A stretch of DNA of 64,000 nucleotides from Paenibacillus sp. Soil766 (GCF_001428105.1 NZ_LMSJ01000019.1:78424-142423); one strand, 5' to 3'; counted from the stretch's first letter, positions 54,226 through 63,595 are shown. Notes: generated by a model from the sequence alone, not told the origin. Translations and numbers: made by a program.

Positions 54226-54618
54226 TTACATAAGTGCATCTATGGAATAGTCACCAGCACCAATTAAAGCAACGCCAAGCGCAATGACAAGTAAGGCTAG
54301 ATTATATTCAAATCCATTGGAAGTTGCCCAGTACCCATTTTTGCCGTGAACTTTAATAATAGCCATAATCATTGTAATAATAATAAGAGCAGCGCCAACT
54401 TCTGTCCATAAACCAGCGGCGAAGAGCAGACCGCCACCTAACTCAATTAAACCAGCTACCACCGCCATCATGACACCAGGTTTAATACCGATAGATTCGA
54501 AGAATCCGCCAGTACCTTTAGGTCCGTAACCACCAAACCAACCAAACAATTTCTGTGTACCATGTGCCGCCATCGTTAACCCAATCACCAAACGAATAAT
54601 AAGAAGTCCTAATGACAT
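54226..54618 (-). CDS. DoxX family membrane protein (CatD/YfiD-like)
   Basis: A 130-residue integral membrane protein with four segments. HGTQKLFGWFGGYGPKGTGGFFESIG and GLIELGGGLLFAAGLWTEVGAALI are DoxX-family signatures. In B. subtilis the DoxX protein CatD (YfiD), encoded with catechol dioxygenase CatE, is controlled by thiol-based HxlR/DUF24 repressors; here a HxlR gene is divergent, so a similar quinone or electrophile role is inferred. No dioxygenase gene is adjacent. GAGGAG ribosome binding site. Confidence 0.88.
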   Translation of the reverse strand: MSLGLLIIRLVIGLTMAAHGTQKLFGWFGGYGPKGTGGFFESIGIKPGVMMAVVAGLIELGGGLLFAAGLWTEVGAALIIITMIMAIIKVHGKNGYWATSNGFEYNLALLVIALGVALIGAGDYSIDALM

Positions 54619-54654
54619 ACTGACATCTCCTCTATAAATATATTTTGTTTAACA

Positions 54655-54701
54655 ACTTACTTTATGTTAGTATATTATTACGAAGCACTTACTTTTGTCA
54701 A
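54655..54701 (-). promoter_or_regulatory. DoxX promoter with direct-repeat operator
   Basis: Minus strand: TTGACA (54701-54696), an 18-base spacer and TAATAT (54677-54672). ACTTACTTT occurs twice (54655-54663 and 54687-54695), exactly 32 bp apart, once in the spacer and once just past the -10. Confidence 0.6.
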
Positions 54702-54775
54702 GCGACTATGATAAAATAGTTATTACAGAAGTGTTTGATGCCGTAATCGGCAAGAACTCGAAGGAGATGATTAAG

Positions 54776-55084
54776 ATGGAAAACGATCAACTATGTCCCA
54801 AATTCGAGCATGCATTCGAACTTCTGGGAAAACGTTGGACTGGACTTATCGTGAATGTGTTGCTATCTGGGCCTAAGCGGTTTAAAGATATCTCCGTATT
54901 AATCCCAAGTATGAGTGATCGCATGCTTTCCGAAAGATTCAAGGAGCTCGAAGCTGCAGAAATAATTATTCGACATGTATATCCAGAAACTCCGGTACGG
55001 ATTGAATATGAATTGACGCCTAAAGGGAAAGCACTTCAGCCTGTTATGGATGAAGTACAAAAATGGGCGGACTCTTTTAATTAA
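54776..55084 (+). CDS. HxlR/DUF24-family transcriptional regulator
   Basis: Winged-helix repressor of 102 residues. The N-terminus MENDQLCPKFEHAFELLGKRW carries a single cysteine at position 7, the place of the redox-active Cys in YodB/CatR-type members. KRFKDISVLIPSMSDRMLSERFKELEA is the recognition region. ATG 54776 with AAGGAG at about 9 bases; the frame is open to 54695. It probably represses the divergent DoxX gene. Confidence 0.9.
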   Translation: MENDQLCPKFEHAFELLGKRWTGLIVNVLLSGPKRFKDISVLIPSMSDRMLSERFKELEAAEIIIRHVYPETPVRIEYELTPKGKALQPVMDEVQKWADSFN

Positions 55085-55120
55085 ATATAGGTTGAGACGC
55101 ATAGTAAGTATGGTTGTCTC

Positions 55121-55149
55121 TTGACTTTGCCCTTACCAATGTTTACAAT
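55121..55149 (+). promoter_or_regulatory. Promoter of the hisS-aspS operon
   Basis: TTGACT (55121-55126), 17 bases, TACAAT (55144-55149). Confidence 0.8.
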
Positions 55150-55159
55150 AACCATAATG

Positions 55160-55471
55160 TAATTCTATAAGAATGTGATCCATTGAAGGGACACAGTAAT
55201 TCGCCCCCACATGTACAGAGAAGGAAGCCTAGGCTGCAAGCTTCCCATGATGAGTGAATGAACAGACCTCCCCGAGGACCAACTGGGAACAGCCATGATA
55301 GCATGTGCTAAGTAGTAGTTGTGCGAATAGCGGGCGTTAACCGCAAAGAGCAAGTTGTGTTTGATTGCGTACGCAAGAAACATAGCATTGCTGAATGTGG
55401 GTGGTACCACGGGTGAATTTGTTAATCAAATCTCTCGTCCCTGACGTAAGTCGGGGATGGGGGATTTTTTG
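55160..55471 (+). promoter_or_regulatory. T-box leader of hisS-aspS
   Basis: Riboswitch that senses uncharged tRNA. The T-box sequence GAATGTGGGTGGTACCACGG lies at 55393-55412 and is followed by a terminator hairpin (55430-55470; TCTCTCGTCCCTGAC with GTCGGGGATGGGGGA, then T6). Stem I candidates include AGTA (E-loop side) near 55195 and GGAAGC/GCTTCC at 55223-55245. A GAC at 55265-55267 follows GAATGAACA and may be the specifier (Asp); I see no His codon there. Confidence 0.9.
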
Positions 55472-55517
55472 CTTTTAGCATGGTGAACGTATGTATAGAA
55501 AAAGGGAGGTTACTTAG

Positions 55518-56783
55518 ATGAGTATTCAGAAGCCAAAAGGCACACAAGATCTGCTTCCAGGCGAAGTGGAGAAGTGGCAGTACCTAGAGACCAAGGCGAG
55601 AGACTTGTGTCAACGTTTTAATTACAAAGAAATTCGTTCGCCAATTTTCGAGAGTACTGAGCTTTTTTCGCGTGGGGTTGGAGAAACGACAGATATCGTC
55701 GAAAAAGAGATGTATACCTTTCTTGATAAAGGAGAACGCAGCATGACGCTTCGCCCGGAAGGTACGGCTGGGGTCGTTAGAGCGTATGTGGAAAATAAAC
55801 TTTACGGGATTCCTGATCTGACGAAACTGTTTTATGTGGGACCTATGTTCCGTTACGAACAGCCGCAAGCGGGGAGATATCGCCAGTTTCATCAGTTTGG
55901 TATTGAAGCTTTCGGGTCCGTGGATCCAAGCATTGACGCAGAAGTGATCGCGCTTGGCTACACGTTCTATAAAGAGATTGGACTCAAAGAAGTAACCGTT
56001 GAGGTTAACTCCGTGGGTACACCAGCGGTTAGAACGGCTTACCGTGAGCAGTTGCAGGCTTTCTTCGCCCCTGTGAAGGATCAGCTATGTAAGGATTGTC
56101 AGTCGCGCTATGACCGCAACCCTATGCGTATTCTCGATTGCAAAATAGATCAAAAGCATGGCGTAGGCGCACCTGACATTCTTGAGTTCTTAGATGAAGA
56201 GTGCAGCACACACTTTGCACAGGTACAAGAGCACTTAACAGCGATGGAAATTCCATTCCGTATTAACCCTCGCTTGGTACGTGGTCTGGATTACTACACG
56301 CACACAGCGTTTGAATATAAGGCAGCAGGTATCGGAGCGATCGACACAATTGGTGGGGGCGGACGCTACAATGGTCTTGTCGAACAGATCGGTGGACATG
56401 GTACCGATCAACCAGGTGTAGGCTTGGGTCTTGGTCTAGAGCGAATTCTGCTCGTATTGCAAGCACAAGGGGTTGAAATTCCTAAACCTGAGCCGCTGGA
56501 TGTGTACTTGATTGGTCTTGGTGGTGCTGCTGAGAAAGAAGTTACGAAGCTCCTGCACCAGCTCAGAGTTCAAGGCTTAAAAGCAGAGAAGGACTATCAG
56601 GGCCGCAAGATGAAGGCTCAAATGAAGTCTGCTGATCGCTTCCAAGCAACTTATGTAGCGATTCTTGGTGATGATGAGTTAGCGCGCGGCGAAATTACGC
56701 TGAAGAAGATGGAAACAGGGAATCAAATCACGGTAAGTTTAGTGGATCTTGCCTCACAAGCTGCAAAGACACTATTCGAATAG
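55518..56783 (+). CDS. hisS: Histidyl-tRNA synthetase
   Basis: Class II synthetase, 421 residues. [11 protein letters not shown] start, motif 2 region [27 protein letters not shown], histidine motifs [15 protein letters not shown] and motif 3 [16 protein letters not shown]-terminal anticodon-binding domain. AAGGGAGG ribosome binding site. Under T-box control with aspS. Confidence 0.98.
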   Translation: MSIQKPKGTQDLLPGEVEKWQYLETKARDLCQRFNYKEIRSPIFESTELFSRGVGETTDIVEKEMYTFLDKGERSMTLRPEGTAGVVRAYVENKLYGIPDLTKLFYVGPMFRYEQPQAGRYRQFHQFGIEAFGSVDPSIDAEVIALGYTFYKEIGLKEVTVEVNSVGTPAVRTAYREQLQAFFAPVKDQLCKDCQSRYDRNPMRILDCKIDQKHGVGAPDILEFLDEECSTHFAQVQEHLTAMEIPFRINPRLVRGLDYYTHTAFEYKAAGIGAIDTIGGGGRYNGLVEQIGGHGTDQPGVGLGLGLERILLVLQAQGVEIPKPEPLDVYLIGLGGAAEKEVTKLLHQLRVQGLKAEKDYQGRKMKAQMKSADRFQATYVAILGDDELARGEITLKKMETGNQITVSLVDLASQAAKTLFE

Positions 56784-56827
56784 ATAGCTACTTCATTCAT
56801 GAACAATACAAGGAGGCAACAATCATT

Positions 56828-58609
56828 ATGATGCTCAAAACACATCATTGCGGGCAGCTAACTAAAGCCCATGTAGGCGAAACAGTAATACTTAACGGGT
56901 GGGTGCAAGTAAGACGCGACTTTGGCGGACTTCTTTTCATCGACCTGCGTGATCGCAGTGGCTTAATACAAACGGTGTTTAACCCGGATTTCTCTGGCGA
57001 TGCATTGGCAATTGCTGACCGTGCACGTAATGAGTACGTTCTTGCAATCAAAGGGAAAGTCGTAGAGCGTGACGCTGAGACCGTCAACAAAAACATTCCA
57101 ACAGGTGAAATCGAAATTCAAGTAACCGATATTGAAATCATGAACGCAGCCAAAACACCTCCGTTCTTCATTGAAGATGGCGTGGAAGTGGATGAAGCGG
57201 TTCGTTTGAAATATCGTTACCTAGACCTGCGTCGTCCAGAAATGCAACGGACCTTAATGCTGCGCTCCAAAGCGTCCAACATATTCCGTAATTTCTTAGA
57301 TTCCCAAGGCTTTATTGATGTAGAAACACCGATCTTGACGAAAAGTACACCAGAAGGCGCACGTGATTACTTGGTTCCAAGCCGCGTGCATCCAGGCGAG
57401 TTCTTTGCCCTTCCGCAGTCCCCACAAATCTTTAAACAGCTGTTGATGGTTAGTGGTCTTGAGCGTTACTACCAAATCGCTCGTTGTTTCCGCGACGAAG
57501 ATCTTCGTGCAGATCGTCAACCTGAGTTTACCCAAGTCGATATCGAGACTTCTTTCTTATCGCAAGATCAACTTCTTGAGATTCTTGAAGAGCTTGTCGT
57601 GAAATTGATGAAAGAAACAGCGAATGTTGAAATCGCGCGTCCGTTCCAACGCATTACGCATGCCGATGCGATGGCGAAATACGGGTCCGATAAGCCGGAT
57701 CTTCGTTTTGGTCTTGAGCTTCAAGATGTATCGGATATCGTGTCTACATCAGGTGTTCAAGTGTTCGCAAGCGTAGTTAACGGCGGAGGCCAAGTTAAAG
57801 CTCTGAACGCCAAAGGCTGCGGTACTTGGAGTCGTAAAGAAATCGACGATCTTCTACCGTTTGCAGCACGTTATGGCGCGAAAGGTCTTGCTTGGATTCA
57901 AGTGAAAGACGGCGAGTTCAAAGGGCCAATCGTGAAATTCTTCAACGAAGCTGAAATTGCTGCACTGACTGAGCGTTTAGGTGCAGAAGAAGGAGATCTA
58001 CTTCTATTCTCAGCGGATAAAAAGAAAGTTGTTGCTGATGTTCTAGGTAACCTCCGTCTGAAAATTGGACGTCAACTTGGCCTAATCGATGACTCCGTGT
58101 TCAAATATGCGTGGGTTGTAGACTTCCCACTTCTTGGGTATGACGAAGAAGCGAAACGTTATGTAGCGGAACACCATCCGTTCACACGCCCGAACGAAGA
58201 CGACATTCATTTCTTCGATACAGATCCAGGTCAAATTCGTGCGCAAGCATACGATCTAGTCTTGAACGGCTATGAAGTAGGCGGTGGCTCCATGCGGATT
58301 TACCAACGTGATGTACAAGAGAAAATGTTCTCAGCGCTTGGTTTCTCCAAGGAAGAAGCGAATGAGCAATTTGGTTTCTTGTTGGAAGCATTTGAATACG
58401 GTACGCCTCCACACGGTGGTTTTGCTTTCGGATTTGACCGCTTGGTGATGTTAATTACAGGTCGTACAAACCTAAGAGAAACAATTGCATTCCCGAAAAC
58501 AGCTAGCGCAACAGACTTGTTGATGGACGCTCCGGGAACAGTTGATGATAAACAACTAGAACAACTATCGATTCGCTTAGCGCTTAAGCAGCCTGCTGCG
58601 AAAGTCTAA
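56828..58609 (+). CDS. aspS: Aspartyl-tRNA synthetase
   Basis: Class II synthetase of the bacterial type, 593 residues, with the N-terminal OB anticodon domain ([22 protein letters not shown]), catalytic motifs [34 protein letters not shown] and [11 protein letters not shown], and the GAD insertion in between. Two adjacent ATG codons; AAGGAGG fits the first. Confidence 0.98.
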   Translation: MMLKTHHCGQLTKAHVGETVILNGWVQVRRDFGGLLFIDLRDRSGLIQTVFNPDFSGDALAIADRARNEYVLAIKGKVVERDAETVNKNIPTGEIEIQVTDIEIMNAAKTPPFFIEDGVEVDEAVRLKYRYLDLRRPEMQRTLMLRSKASNIFRNFLDSQGFIDVETPILTKSTPEGARDYLVPSRVHPGEFFALPQSPQIFKQLLMVSGLERYYQIARCFRDEDLRADRQPEFTQVDIETSFLSQDQLLEILEELVVKLMKETANVEIARPFQRITHADAMAKYGSDKPDLRFGLELQDVSDIVSTSGVQVFASVVNGGGQVKALNAKGCGTWSRKEIDDLLPFAARYGAKGLAWIQVKDGEFKGPIVKFFNEAEIAALTERLGAEEGDLLLFSADKKKVVADVLGNLRLKIGRQLGLIDDSVFKYAWVVDFPLLGYDEEAKRYVAEHHPFTRPNEDDIHFFDTDPGQIRAQAYDLVLNGYEVGGGSMRIYQRDVQEKMFSALGFSKEEANEQFGFLLEAFEYGTPPHGGFAFGFDRLVMLITGRTNLRETIAFPKTASATDLLMDAPGTVDDKQLEQLSIRLALKQPAAKV

Positions 58610-58633
58610 GAACTTTGAAGAGGAAGTGTTCCC

Positions 58634-59392
58634 ATGCTTCACCAATTTTCGCGAACTGAACTAGCGATAGGCCCTGAGGGTCTAGAAATTATGAAAAATA
58701 GTACCGTTGTTGTACTCGGTATTGGCGGTGTCGGTGGCATTGCGGCTGAAGCTTTGGCGCGCTCAGGCGTTGGCCGTTTGATCCTTATTGACAAGGATGT
58801 CGTCGATATTACGAATGTCAACCGTCAGATCCATGCCCTTACGACGACAGTTGGTCAGCCTAAGGCTGATCTGATGCGAGACCGTATCCTTTTGATAAAC
58901 CCCGAGTGTGATGTCATCTCCCTTCGGATGTTCTATACAGAGGAAACGTATGAGCAAGTATTTGCTTATCCGATTGACTATGTACTCGATGCAAGCGATA
59001 CGATTTCCTACAAGATTCATCTGATCAAGCAATGTCTTGAACGTAAGATTCCGATGATTTCTTGTATGGGTGCTGCGAACAAAATGGATCCTACGCAATT
59101 TAGGATTGCTGATATTTCCAAGACCAGTATGGATCCGATCGCACGCGTCATTCGCCAAAGATTACGTAAGGAAGGCATTAAGAAGGGCGTGAAGGTCGTA
59201 TTCTCGATGGAAGAACCAATGAAGCCGCGGGAAGACGTTACTGAGCAAATTGTGCCTGCGGATGCACCAGATAGACGTAAGGCGCAGCAACCGCCTGCAA
59301 GTAATTCTTTTGTACCTCCTGTAGCGGGACTTATCATGGTGAGTGCGGCTGTGAAGGATTTGCTGGAGATTGGTGCGAAGAAAAAATCATAA
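58634..59392 (+). CDS. tcdA: tRNA threonylcarbamoyladenosine dehydratase TcdA
   Basis: ThiF/E1-like ATP-dependent enzyme (CsdL/YrvM) that cyclises t6A37 to ct6A in tRNA, 252 residues. FSRTELAIGPEGLEIMKNSTVVVLGIGGVGGIAAEALARSGVG has the nucleotide-binding loop, and the conserved SCMGAANKMDPT block is present. The order aspS-tcdA-rarA agrees with B. subtilis apart from the inserted PadR-MFS pair. Confidence 0.93.
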   Translation: MLHQFSRTELAIGPEGLEIMKNSTVVVLGIGGVGGIAAEALARSGVGRLILIDKDVVDITNVNRQIHALTTTVGQPKADLMRDRILLINPECDVISLRMFYTEETYEQVFAYPIDYVLDASDTISYKIHLIKQCLERKIPMISCMGAANKMDPTQFRIADISKTSMDPIARVIRQRLRKEGIKKGVKVVFSMEEPMKPREDVTEQIVPADAPDRRKAQQPPASNSFVPPVAGLIMVSAAVKDLLEIGAKKKS

Positions 59393-59397
59393 AAATG

Positions 59398-59435
59398 AGG
59401 GATGCCCGTGAATGTGGGTGTCCCTTTTTTTATTT
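59398..59435 (+). terminator. Terminator after tcdA
   Basis: AGGGATGCCC pairs with GGGTGTCCCT, then a long T run. Confidence 0.8.
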
Positions 59436-59441
59436 CATTTA

Positions 59442-59489
59442 TATATCGAATAAGTATATATTGACTCGATATAGGTAATCTGATAAATT
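59442..59489 (+). promoter_or_regulatory. padR-MFS promoter with inverted-repeat operator
   Basis: TTGACT (59461-59466), 17 bases, TAAATT (59484-59489) with TG upstream. TATATCGA (59442-59449) and TCGATATA (59466-59473) form an 8-bp inverted repeat with a 16-base gap across the -35. Confidence 0.65.
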
Positions 59490-59534
59490 GGAAATAGATT
59501 GATACAGTTACCACCAAAATGGAGGATTCACAAC

Positions 59535-60062
59535 ATGAATAGTCAAGATGTGATTTTGGGTTTATTAATGCACCATAGCCTATCTGGCTATGACATCAAG
59601 CACAAGATGGAGACGGTGCTATCTTACTTTAATAACGCGAGTTTCGGCACAATTTATCCAACACTCAGCAAAATGGAGAAGGATGGCTTGATTACCAAGG
59701 AAAGCGTCATTCAAGAAGGCAGACCGAATAAGAATCTCTATTCTATTACGGAGGAGGGGCAGCACCAATTTAAAAAGTACATGTATAGCCCAGTTGAGGA
59801 CAATGAGTTCAAATCGGATGCGATGACACGGTTGTTTTTTGGCGAGTTTGTAGAAGCACATATCATGGTTGGTGTGTTAGAAGAGTTCCTTAAGCGCACG
59901 AAGGCAAATTTGGAGAAATTACGCCAGCTGTACGTGGACTGCCAGCACGAGATGTCACCTACACAGGAAATTTGTATTCAAATTGGCATCAATAATTCAG
60001 AAAGTAAAATCCATACCCTTACACAAGGAATAACACGTTTGAAAAATGTAGAACAGAAGTGA
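59535..60062 (+). CDS. PadR-family transcriptional regulator
   Basis: A 175-residue regulator: N-terminal winged helix (VILGLLMHHSLSGYDIKHKMETVLSYFNNASFGTIYPTLSKMEKDGLI) and a C-terminal helical dimerisation domain typical of longer PadR members. ATG 59535 with GGAGG at a spacing of 9. It is followed after 14 bases by an MFS exporter gene, a common pairing in which the PadR protein represses the pump until a compound binds. Confidence 0.92.
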   Translation: MNSQDVILGLLMHHSLSGYDIKHKMETVLSYFNNASFGTIYPTLSKMEKDGLITKESVIQEGRPNKNLYSITEEGQHQFKKYMYSPVEDNEFKSDAMTRLFFGEFVEAHIMVGVLEEFLKRTKANLEKLRQLYVDCQHEMSPTQEICIQIGINNSESKIHTLTQGITRLKNVEQK

Positions 60063-60076
60063 GGTAGATTTCGAAA

Positions 60077-61606
60077 ATGGCGAATAAGAAAACAGGTTTG
60101 ATTATTTTGGCGATGGCTCTTGGACTTCTCATGTCCGCACTCGATAACACCGTGACATCATCAGCGATTTCACACATCATAAGCGACATTAATGGGTTTG
60201 ATAAAATAAGCTGGGTATTCACCGCCTATATGCTTGCCTCCACAAGCACGATGCTTGTTTTCGGTAAGTTGTCGGATATGTTCGGCAGAAAATTGTTTTA
60301 TATGATTGGAATTTCGATCTTCCTAATTGGGTCGGCTTTATGCGGTATGGCACAAGATATGACTCAACTTATTGTGTTCCGTGCCATTCAGGGTATCGGT
60401 TCTGGTGCGATTTTTCCGATATCTTTTACGATTATTTACACGATATTTGCCGATCCCAAGCAGGCGGCGAAGCTGTCAGGCGTTTTTGCAGGGATCTTTG
60501 GACTATCTTCCGTGGCTGGGCCGCAAATCGGTACGCTTTTGGCTGAATCATGGGGCTGGCGCTGGTGTTTCTACGTGAATTTGCCGCTTGGTGTATTGTC
60601 GTTCTTCGTATTGTTCTTTGCTTTAAAAGAATCTCGCTCCGATCGTCGTCCGAAAATCGATTATCTGGGCACGCTGTTTCTCATTGTAACAACCGTGTCA
60701 CTTATGCTGGCACTGGAGTTCGGTGGTAAGGATTATGCCTGGGGCTCATGGCAAATCATTAGCTTGTTAATCGTTGCAGTTGTGATTGGTTTCTTGTTTA
60801 TTGGCGTGGAGCGCAGAGCACATGAACCCATTCTTCCGTTACCTCTGTTCAAAAATCGGATGGTTCTAGCCACTGTATTAGCTTGTCTATGTCAAGGTGC
60901 GATTATGTTTTCGGCTATTGCGTATTTGCCTATTTTCTCAACAGCGGTTCTGGGCAATGCGAATTCGAATAGTTTACTTACGCCTATGATGTTTTCCTTG
61001 ATGGTTGGTGCAGTTGGCTTTGGGTTCCTTCAACGCTTCTTCAGCTTCCGTGCTGTGTTCGCATTCAGTATGACAGCAGGGATTGTGGTTAGTTACCTGC
61101 TCAGCGTAGTCAGTCATGATGCAAGTCAATTCTATATGATCGTGCTTATGGTCATTCTTGGCGTTGGTGCGATCGGGCCGTTAATGAGTGTGGCTCAAAA
61201 TGCCGTTGCACAAAGTGTTGACCGCAAATATATCGGTGTCAGCTCTTCAATCGTAGGGTTCTGGCGAAATATTGGCGGGGTTCTAGGTGCGTCGATTATG
61301 GCGACTATTGTGAACAATAACTACAGCAGCCTCATCCAGGATGGTGCTGCCGCTCATCAAATGCCGCTTGATAAGCTTGCTACTTTGGGGAACCCCGAGC
61401 AATTGATACGTGCAGGTTCATCTCTGCCACCAGATACAATGAACTTCTTGCGTGACTCGCTGGGAACAGCGATCAATCATGGCTTTATTCTTAGTATAGC
61501 TTTTGGTGTTGTAGGGTTAGGTGCTGCTTTTATTGCAGGTCCACTGCGTTTCGCAGCACCGGCACCTCGGCAGGATGCTAAGCAGGAGCCTGTTATTTCT
61601 CACTAA
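60077..61606 (+). CDS. MFS multidrug exporter, DHA2 (EmrB/QacA-like)
   Basis: Drug:H+ antiporter with 14 membrane segments, 509 residues. LMSALDNTVTSSAI in segment 1 and GKLSDMFGRKLFYMIG (motif A) are typical of DHA2; FRAIQGIGSGAIFPISFTIIYTIF is motif B-like. The substrate is unknown. Co-transcribed with padR. Confidence 0.92.
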   Translation: MANKKTGLIILAMALGLLMSALDNTVTSSAISHIISDINGFDKISWVFTAYMLASTSTMLVFGKLSDMFGRKLFYMIGISIFLIGSALCGMAQDMTQLIVFRAIQGIGSGAIFPISFTIIYTIFADPKQAAKLSGVFAGIFGLSSVAGPQIGTLLAESWGWRWCFYVNLPLGVLSFFVLFFALKESRSDRRPKIDYLGTLFLIVTTVSLMLALEFGGKDYAWGSWQIISLLIVAVVIGFLFIGVERRAHEPILPLPLFKNRMVLATVLACLCQGAIMFSAIAYLPIFSTAVLGNANSNSLLTPMMFSLMVGAVGFGFLQRFFSFRAVFAFSMTAGIVVSYLLSVVSHDASQFYMIVLMVILGVGAIGPLMSVAQNAVAQSVDRKYIGVSSSIVGFWRNIGGVLGASIMATIVNNNYSSLIQDGAAAHQMPLDKLATLGNPEQLIRAGSSLPPDTMNFLRDSLGTAINHGFILSIAFGVVGLGAAFIAGPLRFAAPAPRQDAKQEPVISH

Positions 61607-61613
61607 ATGATGT

Positions 61614-61653
61614 CTCCTCCATGCGTGGTCTCCGCGCGTTGGAGGAGTTTTTT
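61614..61653 (+). terminator. Terminator after the MFS gene
   Basis: CTCCTCC pairs with GGAGGAG with an inner GCG/CGC pair, then T6. Confidence 0.8.
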
Positions 61654-61665
61654 ACTTGGGTAGAC

Positions 61666-61694
61666 ATGACATGCCTTTCTAGGCAGGGTATAAT
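61666..61694 (+). promoter_or_regulatory. rarA promoter
   Basis: ATGACA (61666-61671), 17 bases, TATAAT (61689-61694). Confidence 0.7.
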
Positions 61695-61734
61695 GGACAG
61701 ACCAACTTTTATAACCAAGTAAAGGAAACTTATC

Positions 61735-63054
61735 ATGGATTTGTTTACATATGCATCATCACAAGACCCTGCAGGCAAGCTGCTCGCCGATCGGATGCGG
61801 CCAACCACACTAGACGAATACATTGGACAAGAGCAAATTGTTGGCAAAGGGAAGCTCTTACGCCGTGCGATTGAGGCTGATCAAGTGACTTCGATTCTTC
61901 TTTACGGGCCGCCAGGGACAGGGAAGACCACGCTCGCGAACATTATTGCAAATCGGACACAAGGCGAGTTCATGAAGCTCAACGCCGTTGATGCATCCGT
62001 GAAAGACGTCCGGGAGATCATCGAGCTGGCCAAAAGCACGAAAGCGATGTATGGGCGCAAAACGACCCTGTTTCTGGACGAAGTCCATCGCTTCAATACC
62101 TCGCGGCAGGATGCGCTGCTTCCTGCTGTGGAGCAGGGCATCCTCATCTTCATCGGGGCGACTACAGAGAACCCCTTTCACCATGTGAACGGGGCCCTCT
62201 TGTCGCGCTCGACGCTGTTTCAACTCGAGCCCCTCACGGCGGAGCATGCGCTCATCGCCATGCGAAGAGCGATCGCCGATCCCGTGAAGGGGCTCGGCTT
62301 CATGCGCCTCCACGTGGACGAGGAGGCGTTGCACCACATCGCGCAGATGGCCAATGGCGACATCCGTCGATCCTTGAACGCGCTGGAGCTAGCAGCGCTG
62401 ACGACCTCCCCTGAACCGGACGGCACGGTTCATATCACACGTGAGGTGGCGGAGGAGTCGATCCGCCGCCCGATCGTGAAAGCGGATGAGTCGACGCAGT
62501 ATGACGTCTTGTCCGCCTTTCACAAGAGCGTACGCGGCTCAAGCGACGCCGCGCTGTTCTGGTTCCTCTATGCCGTCGAGAAGCTCGGCATGGATCCTAT
62601 GACCTTCCTGCGGCGTCTGATCGTCGCTTGCAGCGAAGATATCGGGCTCGCCAATCCGCAGGCGATGGTTCAGTCTGTCACCGCGATGGACGCCTACCAT
62701 AAGATCGGCTGGCCGGAATCGAAGTACATCATTTCCCAGGCAATTTTATTCGCTGTGGAAAGTCCGAAGTCCAATTCGATCCCGCTCGCCATCATGCGCG
62801 CACAGGAGTTGATGGAGCGGGTGAAATCAGCAGAGGTTCCGCTGCATCTGCGTGATACACATTACAAAGGTGCGGAGAAGCTCGGTCATAAAGGCTATAT
62901 GTATCCGCATAATTACCCGGGGCATTATGTGCGTCAGCAATACTTGCCGGATGAAATTCAGCATGAAGTGATTTTCGCCGCAACTAATCAAGGCACAGAA
63001 GAGAAAATGAAGCTGAATCAGCACAAAAGAAGAGGGACGCCTACAGATTCATAG
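61735..63054 (+). CDS. rarA: Replication-associated recombination protein RarA
   Basis: AAA+ ATPase (MgsA/RarA/WRNIP1 family) acting at stalled forks, 439 residues. Walker A LYGPPGTGKTTLANIIANR, Walker B FLDEVHRFN, sensor region IFIGATTENPFHHVNGALLSR and a C-terminal oligomerisation domain (SPKSNSIPLAIMRAQELM). AAAGGA ribosome binding site. The central part is clearly more GC-rich than the neighbours. The 3' end overlaps the convergent DUF3889 gene by six bases. Confidence 0.97.
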   Translation: MDLFTYASSQDPAGKLLADRMRPTTLDEYIGQEQIVGKGKLLRRAIEADQVTSILLYGPPGTGKTTLANIIANRTQGEFMKLNAVDASVKDVREIIELAKSTKAMYGRKTTLFLDEVHRFNTSRQDALLPAVEQGILIFIGATTENPFHHVNGALLSRSTLFQLEPLTAEHALIAMRRAIADPVKGLGFMRLHVDEEALHHIAQMANGDIRRSLNALELAALTTSPEPDGTVHITREVAEESIRRPIVKADESTQYDVLSAFHKSVRGSSDAALFWFLYAVEKLGMDPMTFLRRLIVACSEDIGLANPQAMVQSVTAMDAYHKIGWPESKYIISQAILFAVESPKSNSIPLAIMRAQELMERVKSAEVPLHLRDTHYKGAEKLGHKGYMYPHNYPGHYVRQQYLPDEIQHEVIFAATNQGTEEKMKLNQHKRRGTPTDS

Positions 63055-63423
63055 AATCCGTAGAGTCCCTCTATTTTCTTGCTCCATGAGAATGGTAAAT
63101 ACCTTTTCTGTAACGGGATCATAACGAATAGAGACGATGAGTGGGAATTCAGCACCATTCTTTTTGACCCAGAAGCGGAATTGCTGTTGTACGACCCCTG
63201 GTGCCACTTTGGACTTTCCGATATATTTGTAATCCAACAATGTATACACCTTACCGGCCTCCTGAAATGCAAGGCGGCTCCACTTGGCATATGAGGGGTC
63301 ATGTTCAGGCGGCTTTCGGATATGGTTACCGTTTCCTTGTTGGATGGTGTCTACCGCAAATGCAGGTGAAGATCCAACACAGCTCAAGCCAAACATGAGT
63401 AAAATAGCTATGATTTTGCTCAG
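63049..63423 (-). CDS. Secreted DUF3889-like protein, possible CTG start
   Basis: Small exported protein resembling DUF3889 proteins of Bacillus and Paenibacillus (YAKWSRLAFQEAGKVYTLLDYKYIGKSKVAPGVVQQQFRFWVKK); the function is unknown. The first ATG (63396) cuts the hydrophobic core of the signal peptide. Reading back to a CTG at 63423 gives the complete signal SKIIAILLMFGLSCVGSSPAFA (up to the cleavage after AFA) and places AAAGGTG about 9 bases upstream; an in-frame stop lies just before. 124 residues from that codon. Confidence 0.6.
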   Translation of the reverse strand: MSKIIAILLMFGLSCVGSSPAFAVDTIQQGNGNHIRKPPEHDPSYAKWSRLAFQEAGKVYTLLDYKYIGKSKVAPGVVQQQFRFWVKKNGAEFPLIVSIRYDPVTEKVFTILMEQENRGTLRIL

Positions 63424-63595
63424 TATCGCTCACACCTTTCGTTTGTAGCGTGTGCGACAAAGAGATCTTGCATGCGTCATAATGAACGGTAAATAACAGC
63501 AAATACATCGTTTTATAGCAAGAGTACTCCTAGGAATGTTCAAAATCTAAGGCCGTAACATGGCGCGAGGGTAGCAGTTTCCTTTTAATCGATGC
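63424..63595. other. Intergenic region upstream of the DUF3889 gene
   Basis: About 170 bases holding the presumed minus-strand leader of the DUF3889 gene; no clear promoter pair and no further gene seen. Confidence 0.4.
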
